Source: Strigamia acuminata (lineage: Eukaryota > Arthropoda > Chilopoda > Geophilomorpha > Linotaeniidae). Taken from it: a stretch of DNA of 64,000 nucleotides. Shown here piece by piece: positions 57,601 through 64,000 of this stretch (within the stretch, counting starts at the first letter, position 1; each line of letters begins with the position of its first letter). The position numbers were made by a program, and so were the translations under genes. Under the pieces are notes generated by a model. The model made no database searches, had not been told where the DNA came from, and was given only the letters and a program-made list of their open reading frames with translations. The stretch spans positions 620,001 to 684,000 of the forward strand of contig OX442314.1 of NCBI GenBank assembly GCA_949358305.1, read 5' to 3'.

Positions 57601-60600
57601 TATTAATTTAAAAAAATATATATTAAATTTCAACTAATAAAACCAACACCAGATAACATAACATAATCCCACATTCATCAAACTGCTACAACATATTCAG
57701 AATAATATTGAAAAGAAAATAAACAAAAATTACAATCAAAACATTACAATTAAAATAATAATATTTAACATCGTAGCTATTTTATTTTACTTTATTACCG
57801 AAAAATACCGGTTTACCGGTGTTTTTGAGTACCGGTATTCAATACCGAAATACCGGTTTACCGGTGTTTTTGAGTACCGGTATTCAATACCGAAATACCG
57901 GTTTTACCAAAAGTCCCGATTTGGAGAAACCCTATATGTGACACACTCATCAATTTTTGTCCCAATTACAACTAATGATTAATTTAATTTAAAGGTGTAT
58001 AGAAATAAAAAATAAGAAATTACTTGATAGATGGCGATGTTGGAGTCCAGCGATTGAGGCGTGACGGACGTCAACGCCGGATCCGCCAACTTGTCCTCCA
58101 CCAAACGCAGCACCTGTTCGACGGCAGAGACTTGCGCTTCCAGTCGAGTCCACCCGGCGAGCAAATGGTCGAGGCGCTGACCATGCAGTGTGCCGCGCGC
58201 CAAAACCTCGCGAGCGCGTTCCTGCAGCTCCGAGTGGAGCGCCCGACACCCCTCCCGAGTGACCGCATCCGTCATCAGCGAAAGAGAATCCAACAGCGAG
58301 TGATACTGATTGGTCAAAGCGAACAACTCCTTCTGGCGCGTCGCGTTCTCCCGCAGCCCGTCCACAGTCGATGGACTCAAGTCCGCGTTCAGCGTCAACT
58401 CAGCGGCGTCCAATATTTGCCGATACTCGTCCAATAGCTTCCGGTACTGCTCCTGGAACCCCTCCTCCTGCATCAAACCATCCTTGTAGCGTCGCAACTG
58501 CAGCTCCAGTTTGCGAATGTCCAGTTTGGCCGTGGTCAGCAAAGGATTGGTTCCAAGACCCGGATGGTTGGTCAGTAGCGCGTCTCCGACCTCTCCGAGT
58601 CGGTTGAAATTGTTGTGGCAAATTTCGATCCGATTTTCCAATTGCTAGAATAAAATAAACGAATTAATCTCTTTTTCATTGCAACTTTCGTCGCACTTTA
58701 CTTCCAACTGCGCAATGTTTTCGCTCGGCGTCGACTGCACTTGACAAATCTGCTCGAACCGTGCACGAATTTGCGCCAATTCGGCCCCGTATTCGGCGAC
58801 TCGTTCCTGCAAAAGCAAATAAACAACATTTTATTTATTTTTCATTTTAGGTCCATTCAAAGTTAAAATCCAAATTTGACTTATCATAATCCAAATTATC
58901 AATAATTCATCTAACTTGTAAGTCATTCGGCTAAACTCCATCTAAAATGAATAGTTATTTGGCTGACGTGGCTGAAATGTCTTACCAGCGATTCGTTCCC
59001 CTTTCGCCGAATCCCGTTTTCTATTTTCGGCGAAATGGGAATTCCCGTTTCGCCGAAAATGAAAAAAGTGAGGAATCGATCAATTTTTCAAACTTTTCGT
59101 TTTTCCACATATCCACACAATTTCCACTTTGGAAACTGCGACTACGTGTATTTTGGGTTTAATTCCTAAGAAGGGCTAACCAGGGGGGCTGCGTCCCCCC
59201 TTGACCCCCCGCGAACCTAACCTTACTGGTTTTTTGATGCAAAACCATTTTTTGTGTGGAAGTGTGGAAAAACGAAAAATTGGAAAAATTGATCGATTAC
59301 TCACTTTTTTCATTTTCGGCGAAAAGGGAATTCCAGTTTCGCGAAAAGAGAATTCCAGTTTCGGCGAAAAGGGAATTCCAGTTTCGGCGAAACAGGATTC
59401 GGCGAAAGGAGACATTACCCTTACCAGCCACAGGAAATGATAATTTAATTGCAATAAGTAGCTTATTGATAAGTCACTCCAATCAAGACTTATCAATAAG
59501 TGGCTGATTGATAAATTCCTCCAATCATGACTGAGCACATGACTTATTTGGCCACTGGAATAAGTTATTCAAGATGGATACCCCCAGTCAGTCTACCATG
59601 AAAAGAAAAATACCTCGGCAAAGGCAAGATTAGTAATTGCTGACATTTTTAAGCACAAATTCATGTTTGAATTATTGATAATTCAGATTATGATAAGTCA
59701 AAATTGGATTTTAACTATTTATTTTCATTTATTTTTATTTACTCACCAGGTAAACATTCCATTCGTTCTGCACCGATTTGATCTGCTCCGAATTGCGATT
59801 CGTTTCGGCACGCAACGTTTCGATCTGTCCGCCCATGAGCTCGGCCGCCCGCGAGAAATATCGCTGCGTCGGCTCCGACTTGGCGTCGCACTTCAACACC
59901 TCGATCTGGCGCGACAAAACGGCCAAAGTCTCCGTGACGACCGCAAACTGTTGGAGCCGCCACTGCAAATCCACGTTCTGCTCCACGATGAACACGTAGT
60001 ACTGCACCGACTCGAGCCACTGCACGACCGTTTCTACGATGCTCGTCCACCGCTCGTCCGTGCGCGACTCGAGCAGCCATTCCCGGACTTGCGTCTCCAT
60101 CTGCAGCGGCGTCGGCGGCACGAGCGACGTCGACTCGGCCGGCAACAAGCTCTGCCGTCTTCCCCTCTCCAACAGCTGCGCGTGGTGTTGCAGTTTGTCG
60201 ATCGTGCTTTTCCACCGACTCTTTTCTTCTTCCTCCAAACTCACAGACGACATATGCGCTGTTTTGGGCTTGTTCAGTTGACCGAGCGTCGCCTTTGACT
60301 CCGGTTCGACGCGTCCTTCCGTGTATTTCTCTTTCTTATATGTTTTCTTCTCTTTTCTTCTGCTCGGTCGCTCTCGCGCGGTTTCTTGCTGTTCTTTGGA
60401 AGTTTGGGTGACGTGCTGAGAAGCCTCTTCTTTTGGCACTGATTTGTGTTGTTGGTCTTTGTCGGTAGGAACAGGCTTGGTGAGTGGTTTCTCTGCGACT
60501 TTCGTCACTACGAGGGTTTGCCCAACAACTTGGGAAAACTCTTGTGTGGCTTTTGCTTTTTCTTTTGGGGTTTTTGTGTCTGGTTCTTGCGTGATTTGTG

Positions 60601-63600
60601 TTTCTTCTGCTGTTGACTTTTGTTCAGCAATTTTGGTCACTACGAGGGTTTGCCCAACGACATGGGAAAACTCTTGTATGGCTTTTGATTGTTCTTTTGG
60701 GGTTTTTGTATCTGGTTCTTGGATCTCTGTTGGTCTGGCTTCTTCTACAGTTGGTTTTGTAATTGGCTTTTGTTCGGCAATTTTGGCCACTACGAGGGTT
60801 TGCCCAACGACTTGGGAAAACTCTTGTGTGGGTTTTGCTTTTGCTTTTGAGGTTTTTGTATCTGGTTCTTGGATCTCTGTTGATCTGGTCTCTTCTGCAG
60901 TTGGTTTTGTTATTTGCTTTTGTTCAGCAATTTTGGTCACCACGAGGGTTTGCCCAACGACTTGGGAAAACTCTTGTGTGGGTTTTGCTTTTTGTTTTGG
61001 GGTTTTCTTGTCTGGTTCTTGGATCTCTGTTGATCTGGTCTCTTCTGCAGTTGGTTTTGTTATTTGCTTTTGTTCAGCAATTTTGGTCACTACGAGGGTT
61101 TGCCCAACGACTTGGGAAAACTCTTGTGTGGGTTTTGCTTTTGCTTTTGAGGTTTTTGTATCTGGTTCTTGGATCTCTGTTGATCTGGTCTCTTCTGCAG
61201 TTGGTTTTGTTATTTGCTTTTGTTCAGCAATTTTGGTCACCACAAGGGTTTGCCCAACGACTTGGGAAAACTCTTGTGTGGGTTTTGCTTTTTGTTTTGG
61301 GGTTTTCTTGTCTGGTTCTTGTGTGATTTGACCTTCTGTTAATCTGGTCTCTTCTACAGTTGGTTTTGTCGTTTGCTTTTGTTCAACAATTTTGGTCACT
61401 ACGAGGGTTTGTCCAACGACTTGGGAAAACTCTTGTGTGGATATTGCTTTTTCTTTTGGGGTTTTTGTGTCTGGTTCTTGCATAATTTGTGTGTCTTCTA
61501 CAGTTGGTTTTGTTGTTTGCTTTTGTTCAGCAATTTTGGTCACTACGAGGGTTTGTCCAACAACTTGGGAAAACTCTTGTGTGGATTTTGCTTTTTCTTT
61601 TGGGGTTTCTGTGTCTGGTTCTTGCATAATTTGTGTGTCTTCTACAGTTGATTTTGTTGTTTGCTTTTGTTCAGCAATTTTGGTCACTACAAGGGTTTGT
61701 CCAACAACTTGGGAAAACTCTTGTGTGGCTTTTGATCTGTGTTTTGGGGTTTTCTTGTCTGGTTGTTGCGTGATTTGGATCTGTTTTTCTTCTACAGCTG
61801 GTGTTGTTGTTTTCTTTTGTTTAGCCTGCTGTTCATGTTTAGGTGCAACTTGAGCTTCTTTTGTTTGTTTGGCTTCATCGCCTTTCTGATTAATTCCTTC
61901 TGTTAGTTTTCTTTCTTCGATAGTTTTTTCGGCTTTTCTTTTACGTTCGTCTGCCACTTCTTCAAGTTTTTTGACAACTAATGTTTTGGCTTCTTGTTCA
62001 GCTAACTCTTTAACTTCCTGTTCAGCGTTCTCTTTGGCTTCCTTTTGAGCCTTCAATTTAGCCTCCTCTTCGGCTTTTGTTTTAGATTCTTCAGTAGCTT
62101 TCCTTTTCGCTTCTTTAGCAACTTTCTTTTTATCTTCCTGTTCAGCTTTCCTTTTAGCTTCTTCAGCAGCATTCAATTTAGCATCTGCTTCAACTTTCAA
62201 TTTTGTTTCTATTTCAGCTTTCAATTTAGCTGCTTCTTCGGCTTTCTTTTTAGCTTCTTTAGCAGCATTCAATTTAGCTTCTGTTTCAGCCTTCAATTCA
62301 GCTTCCGCTTCGGCTTTCTTTTTAGCTTCCACTTCAGCCTTTAATTTAGCATCTGCTTCAGCTTTACTTTTAGCTTCCGCTTCAGCCTTCAACTTAGCTT
62401 CCTCTTCGGCTTTCTTTTTGGCTTCCTGTTCAGCCTTCAATTTGGCTTCTGCTTCGGCTTTCTTTTTAGCTTCCGCTTCAGCCTTTAATCTAGCTTCTTG
62501 TTCAGCCTTCAATTTAGCATCTAGTTCAGCCTTCAATTTAGCTTCCTGTTCAGCCTTCGATTTAGCTTCCGCCTCGGCTTTCTTTTTAGCTTCAGCTTCA
62601 GCCTTCAATTTCGCTTCTTGTTCAGCCTTCAATTTGGCTTCCACTTCGGCTTTCTTTTTAGCTTCTTGTTCAGCCTTCAATTTGGCTGCTGCTTCAGCTT
62701 TCTTAGCTTCCTGTTCAGCCTTCAATTTAGCTGCTGCTTCAGCTTTCTTAGCTTCCTGTTCAGCCTTCAATTTAGCTTCCACTTCGGCTTTCTTCTTAGC
62801 TTCTTGTTCGGCCTTCAATTTAGCATTTAGTTCAGCCTTCAATTTGGCTTCCGCTTCAGTTTTCTTCTTAGCTTCTTCTTCAGCCTTCAATTTAGCATCT
62901 AGTTCAGCCTTCAATTTGGCTTCCGCTTCGGCTTTCTTCTTAGCTTCTTGTTCAGCCTTCAATTTAGCATCTAGTTCAGCCTTCAATTTGGCTTCCACTT
63001 CGGCTTTCTTCTTAGCTTCTTGTTCAGTCTTCAGTTTAGCTTCCTGTTCAGCCTTCAATTTAGCTTCCGCTTCAGCTTTCCTTTTCGCTTCCGCTTCAGC
63101 TTTTAATTTAGCTTCTTGTTCAGCCTTCAATTTAGCATCTACTACAGCCTTCAATTTGGCTTCCACTTCGGCTTTCTTCTTAGCTTCTTGTTCAGCCTTC
63201 AATTTAGCATCTAGTTCAGCTTTCAATTTAGCTTCCACTTCGGCTTTCTTTTTAGCTTCTTGTTCAGCCTTCAGTTTAGCTTCCTGTTCAGCCTTCAATT
63301 TAGCATCTAATTCAGCTTTCAATTTAGCTTCCACTTCGGCTTTCTTTTTAGCTTCTTGTTCAGCCTTTAGTTTAGCTTCCTGTTCAGCCTTCAATTTAGC
63401 ATCTAGTTCAGCTTTCAATTTAGCTTCCACTTCGGCTTTCTTTTTAGCTTCTTGTTCAGCCTTCAGTTTAGCTTCCTGTTCAGCCTTCAATTTAGCTTCC
63501 GCTTCAGCTTTCCTTTTAGCTTCCGCTTCAGCCTTTAATTTAGCTTCTTGTTCAGCCTTCAATTTAGCTTCTTGTTCAGCCTTCAATTTAGCTTCTTGTT

Positions 63601-64000
63601 CAGCCTTCAATTTAGCTTCCTGTTCAGCCTTCAATTTAGCTTCCTGTTCAGCCTTCAATTTAGCTTCCTGTTCAGCCTTCAATTTAGCTTCCTGTTCAGC
63701 CTTCAATTTAGCTTCCGCTTCAGCTTTCCTTTTAGCTTCCGCTTCAGCCTTTAATTTAGCTTCTTGTTCAGCCTTCAATTTAGCTTTTTGTTCAGCCTTC
63801 AATTTAGCTTCTTGTTCAGCCTTCAATTTAACTTCCTGTTCAGCCTTCAATTTAGCTTCCTGTTCAGTCTTCAATTTAGCTTCCTGTTCAGCCTTCAATT
63901 TAGCTTCCGCTTCAGCTTTCCTTTTAGCTTCCGCTTCAGCCTTTAATTTAGCTTCTTGTTCAGCCTTCAATTTAGCTTCTTGTTCAGCCTTCAATTTAGC
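37430..64000 (-). CDS. SYNE1-like (Msp300): Nesprin (SYNE/Msp300-type) KASH protein, C-terminal part; 5' end outside window
   Basis: Giant spectrin-repeat protein of the outer nuclear membrane whose KASH tail binds SUN proteins and links the nucleus to the cytoskeleton. Exons in frame, 5' to 3': 64000..59747 (open at edge), 58806..58702, 58644..58024, 57040..56708, 56650..56351, 56292..56026, 48818..48165, 48107..47844, 47198..47130, 47069..46770, 46703..46407, 43332..42697, 42638..42466, 42360..41868, 39929..39474, 39351..39202, 39138..38824, 38753..38415, 38357..38076, 37819..37764, 37640..37430; 3,524 residues. Nearly all introns are phase 0. The middle is heptad-rich helix with W-centred spectrin-repeat signatures. 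The end matches nesprin [42 protein letters not shown]. Donor GTCCGT at 46,769 is weak. SYNE1 versus SYNE2 is not meaningful for a single invertebrate gene. Confidence 0.92.
37927..38048. mobile_element. 122-bp hAT-type MITE
   Basis: Perfect inverted ends CAGTGTTGGGCAAA / TTTGCCCAACACTG with GTATTTTGAAAATAC palindromes inside. Flanks CGAAAGTT and CCAAAGAA match at 5 of 8 bases, so the duplication is decayed or not real. It lies in the intron between exons 37819 and 38076. The same end motif bounds the element at 54,607. Confidence 0.75.
40251..41520. mobile_element. piggyBac-like element (second copy), interrupted
   Basis: Inverted relative of 8,172-8,793: begins CCCTCCCCACGTCAACCTAG with GGGTCAATTTTGACC just inside and ends in TAGGG before TTAA (41,521-41,524); the left target is TTAG, one base off TTAA. 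Split by the element at 40,570-41,483. It lies in a nesprin intron. Confidence 0.7.
40570..41483. mobile_element. 914-bp hAT-like element nested in the piggyBac-like element
   Basis: Ends TAAAGGTTCATT / AATGAACCTTTA with repeated CCCGGGAA motifs inside. Flanks ATAAGTAA and GTGAGTAA match at 6 of 8 bases. Contains a hairpin at about 40,716-40,765, five 30-base units of AACAAGTGTAGTTGTTC type (40,880-41,030) and a run of GGGAATACGAAGAGAATGCG units (41,080-41,240). ORFs here are repeat artefacts. Confidence 0.7.
41530..41860. other. Intron sequence, origin unknown
   Basis: Moderately GC-rich stretch in a nesprin intron, different in character from the AT-rich introns around it; probably a transposon piece but no ends or coding text identified. 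Confidence 0.3.
43372..45350. mobile_element. Dimeric repeat element with G-rich minisatellites
   Basis: Bounded by ACTAGCTGT (43,372) and its inverse ACAGCTAGT (45,342-45,350). Two diverged copies of a unit of about 800 bp lie in tandem (about 43,730-44,490 and 44,500-45,345); each contains GATTCGGGCGATC, GAAAAACCxAAA and GTCAATAAC blocks and ends in a G-rich minisatellite and GGGTGAACGGCGGGTGAACAG. No ORF with family resemblance. Confidence 0.55.
45028..45262 (+). repeat. G-rich 32-bp minisatellite
   Basis: Repeats of GTGATGGCGGGTGTTTGCGG followed by GTATTTGTGGG. A shorter, more degenerate version is at 44,155-44,300 in the sister unit. Confidence 0.85.
45358..45824. mobile_element. Tc1/mariner-type MITE, copy 2
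   Basis: Same inverted ends as 20,727-21,150 (TACTCTTT start, CTTGGCTCCCATTGGCC inside), TA flanks. Contains a 53-base ATT microsatellite at 45,635-45,687 that the other copy lacks. In a nesprin intron. Confidence 0.82.
45966..46140. repeat. AAATAAATCCCG minisatellite
   Basis: Nine or so units of 15-20 bases, AAATAAATCCCGTGG type, with variable numbers of the AAAT step. Same family as 103-156. Confidence 0.85.
47222..47760. repeat. A-rich minisatellite in nesprin intron
   Basis: Units of TGAAAAATTGAAAAATAAG, about 18-19 bases, tens of copies, filling the intron between exons 47198 and 47844. Motif shared with the SLC30A6 intron. Confidence 0.85.
48951..49213 (-). repeat. 3' LTR of the gypsy element
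   Basis: 263-bp direct repeat with 54,135-54,397. Confidence 0.95.
49227..53945 (-). CDS. Gag-Pol polyprotein of Ty3/gypsy element, single ORF
   Basis: 1,572 residues with gag and pol in one frame. Order: a SAP-like helical stretch ([15 protein letters not shown], about 24-55), acidic linker, capsid-like region (about 130-300), three CCHC knuckles ([14 protein letters not shown] 317-330, 336-349, 355-368), aspartic protease ([13 protein letters not shown] near 415-427, DTQS in place of the usual DTGA/DSGA), reverse transcriptase ([17 protein letters not shown] at 849-852), RNase H ([13 protein letters not shown]), integrase with HHCC finger ([10 protein letters not shown] ... CVECL) and DDE core ([29 protein letters not shown]). 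Stops 13 bases before the 3' LTR's inner edge, inside the LTR. No frame breaks, so it may be active. No envelope gene. Confidence 0.95.
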   Translation of the reverse strand: MAEIKAVVEKIERGEFPSGVEWEMLRVKDLKPLLAERNIASPRIKCKMLTALRAAVATELGIVDEEDDEEEEEKDEEKVEDNDPEIEENPPVQAMTNGGFSADQVQEMMKQMMATMLAMQTKPEAPKEPKEVKNAPKLPRFSGDQNELRTTTQWLADVHEYAKEYKWTNATKVTTAAAALDGPAKVWHENSGTTIRKFDAWEAELKKNFPDQRLTYDEKERLIRAPQKNDETAETYLRRKWATCEKLGMTIGDAQEYLLDGLKLKTATAPMYFLQYQHITEIVRTMRSVEARTKVAIVETKVKTSTAKPTGNAMIKCYKCGEKGHRKEDCPNELKCFKCHESGHLSNACPNGTKCFNCSGFGHMANTCPEPKKERKQPSKDKLDVKTKKIYKIEAEEMQPEFETMMWVDGKKCSAGIDTQSAVCLISKTFAKRTKIEEPDYEFVIEGFNQDASRYRGRTRCDVESANVKLADVEFYVVDDARMPTEVWIGKPFLKHPTITMQSDGGYVTFRPREGMQDEAGITRIKPKITAAKPRALVIDENKVVPAHSISLVTVRAKNQSDGLFYVENERAVTDRLEVPEGLIEVKNERAIMPIINDGPEEVRVTRGRKLGHVEITEEEPSLHQVQVKKVATTEASPRMRITADEINLGKSVTPEETEIVLTMINDEFRDCFATSLEEVGCFPDLKMEIEVTTTRPTNLRRYQYSAAQQKEIDKMVAELEGAGFVTRSKSPFNSPIVMVRKKTGEWRICIDFRSLNEITVKEHFPCPRMDELLDGTHEWRVFLVFDLASGYYQIELTAGAQEKTAFSTMNGKYQFVRMPFGLINAPFVFNRVMELAFGHLPYEVLRRYMDDLLSGAKTNAELIEKMRKILIEVRRSKLTLKLSKCHFLCEEVQFLGLRLTKDGLRPGFEKTSAIKNFAKPKDVRGVRSFLGLCGYFRRFIAGYATKTRALTKLTRKNETFVWTTECEAAFQGLIGELIAEPVLKIYDNTRPCEVHTDASQDGIGAVLMQRGEGNDLHPIIYASRTTTECEKRYHSTELELMAVVWAVLKFRMYLYGSEFTVVTDCEAVRYGLKKRELTPRIGRWVLALSEYNFKAIHRPGLLMGHVDALSRNAEPASGEETEMERRFKVNQIKFTEGDWLVAAQESDPECKELKDALLIEDKSLLNERMQHKSRGYRIKKGHVYFELTANGRRRDVLYLPKMMRRQITNEVHIGHAHPGVDATIEAIRKRFWFPRMRSYVKAAVGTCVECLMRKEPGGKRAGELNIIERQRVPFHTVHLDHVGPFPKSGIGYRHILVAVCNFSKLVFLMPVKSTNATTTCKEIRKLCARMWIPTRIITDRGTAFTNALFAEMCTELEIRHVLTSTENPRANGQVERMNRTIVPMLASQTTKDDGSDWSKGIDKVEIAINSRINQSTKKTPLEVLYGFQPRTIIEPRLSAIVVEENDENETEIEDVRNEAYETLTENQIKQKKAFDRHRGPSRTYEVGDVVVVRRKAIAIQGKAGKLSNLYRGPLRVSRRISSTVYEVTSLENPPRYKTTAPIDQMKKWTFEDDAASGAEDELTGVGGGADI
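54135..54397 (-). repeat. 5' LTR of the gypsy element
   Basis: 263-bp direct repeat with 48,951-49,213. Confidence 0.95.
54490..55263 (-). pseudogene. mariner transposase remnant
   Basis: Minus strand from ATG at 55,263: [19 protein letters not shown], then [18 protein letters not shown], a stop, [16 protein letters not shown]; after the hAT MITE it resumes as [13 protein letters not shown]. This is the N-terminal helix-turn-helix region of a mariner transposase. Catalytic domain not found, perhaps lost with the gypsy insertion. Confidence 0.7.
54607..55064. mobile_element. 458-bp hAT-type MITE
   Basis: Exact 8-base duplication TTGGCAGG (54,599-54,606, 55,065-55,072). Ends CAGTGTTGGGC / GCCCAACACTG; interior of GGTACCG palindromes. 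It interrupts the mariner transposase remnant. Confidence 0.93.
55523..55654. repeat. 132-bp near-perfect hairpin
   Basis: Arms of about 60 bases start TCTGCGCATGTGCA and end TGCACATGCGCAGA, with a few mismatches; the inner part AGCACAT...ATGTGCT closes the loop near 55,590. It lies inside the decayed mariner. Confidence 0.85.
57137..57934. mobile_element. MITE with CCGGTATT palindromes
   Basis: Imperfect ends TAGGCTTTTTCTACCGGTA and, inverted, TAGGGTTTCTCCAAATCGG; flanks TATGTTC and TATGTGAC are similar but not equal. Interior has a 30-bp AT-rich array (about 57,390-57,570, AATGAGAATATATCAATTTT) and a duplicated CCGGTTTACCGGTG block near the right end. In a nesprin intron. Confidence 0.65.
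58861..59716. mobile_element. Outer MITE with 49-bp inverted ends
   Basis: AGTTAAAATCCAAATTTGAC at 58,861 is mirrored by GTCAAAATTGGATTTTAACT ending at 59,716; the inverted similarity continues for about 49 bases. Split by the element at 58,989-59,419. Target duplication not determined. Confidence 0.75.
58989..59419. mobile_element. 431-bp element with TTCGCCGAA palindromes, nested
   Basis: 8-base duplication CTTACCAG (58,981-58,988, 59,420-59,427). Arms of CTTTCGCCGAATCC and repeated TTTCGGCGAAA; centre 59,162-59,245 (AATTCCTAAGAAGGGCTAAC onward) shared with 36,402-36,868. Confidence 0.82.
60490..61745 (-). repeat. Nine tandem 44-53-residue coding repeats in nesprin
   Basis: Each unit contains [19 protein letters not shown] followed by a variable [10 protein letters not shown] part. 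Starts of the core on + are at 60,511, 60,643, 60,793, 60,943, 61,093, 61,243, 61,402, 61,546, 61,690; four spacings are exactly 150 bases. The VGQTLVV core is nearly invariant while linkers differ. Confidence 0.92.
61950..64000 (-). repeat. 24-bp coding array (KAEQEAKL) in nesprin, reaching window edge
   Basis: Over 80 direct units of 24 bases encoding KAEQEAKL and variants ([24 protein letters not shown]). Predicted to be one uninterrupted charged helix or coiled coil of more than 650 residues. Larger-order repeats are visible, for example blocks opening [16 protein letters not shown] recur about every 210-220 bases near the edge. Confidence 0.93.

Noticed and set aside
61373-63946. Plus-strand ORFs rich in SLQFSFLF and CPTTWENSC
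   Set aside because: Opposite-strand shadows of the nesprin coding repeats.

Overview
The window is nuclear DNA from an animal. It carries spliced genes with GT-AG introns often only 50-70 bases long, AATAAA-type poly(A) signals, TATA promoters, metazoan gene families (BMP2/4, SLC30A6, CDKN3, SCFD1, a KASH-domain nesprin) and a dense, nested load of eukaryotic transposons. Gene content and compactness suggest a bilaterian invertebrate; no species can be named from the sequence alone. Layout. (1) 1-6,780 is a compact block of four genes: the 3' end of SCFD1/SLY1 (+), a complete BMP2/4 (dpp-type) ligand gene (-), a complete CDKN3/KAP dual-specificity phosphatase gene (+) with one GC-AG intron, and a complete SLC30A6/ZnT6 gene (-) whose stop lies 79 bases from that of CDKN3. 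(2) 6,780-37,000 is dominated by repeats. It holds two copies of a segmental duplication (about 9,283-22,090 and 25,147-36,165), each with an intact two-exon gene (-) for a secreted 2,383-residue tandem-repeat protein that I do not recognise. The two genes are about 99.8% identical, while DNA just outside them differs by about 10%, so the transcription unit looks homogenised by gene conversion. Several insertions are present in one copy and absent from the matching site of the other, which fixes their borders and target-site duplications. Flanking and between the copies lie retrotransposon debris (integrase and gag pieces), hAT-, Tc1-, piggyBac- and ISL2EU-like elements, a short cysteine-rich ORF behind a TATA box, and two copies of an unusual repeat made of a chain of short hairpins with different stems but conserved linkers. 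(3) 37,000-64,000 is the 3' part of a nesprin (SYNE/Msp300-type) gene (-): 21 exons seen, 3,524 residues, ending in a clear KASH domain; the 5' part runs off the window. One exon exceeds 4.2 kb and encodes a long Lys/Ala/Glu-rich 8-residue repeat followed by nine 44-53-residue repeats. Its introns host nested elements, notably a young complete Ty3/gypsy retrotransposon (one difference between its 263-bp LTRs, intact 1,572-codon gag-pol) inside a decayed mariner. Functionally, the conserved genes are housekeeping or developmental and unrelated to each other: ER-Golgi fusion (SCFD1), morphogen signalling (BMP), cell-cycle control (CDKN3), early secretory pathway zinc supply (SLC30A6) and nucleus-cytoskeleton linkage (nesprin).
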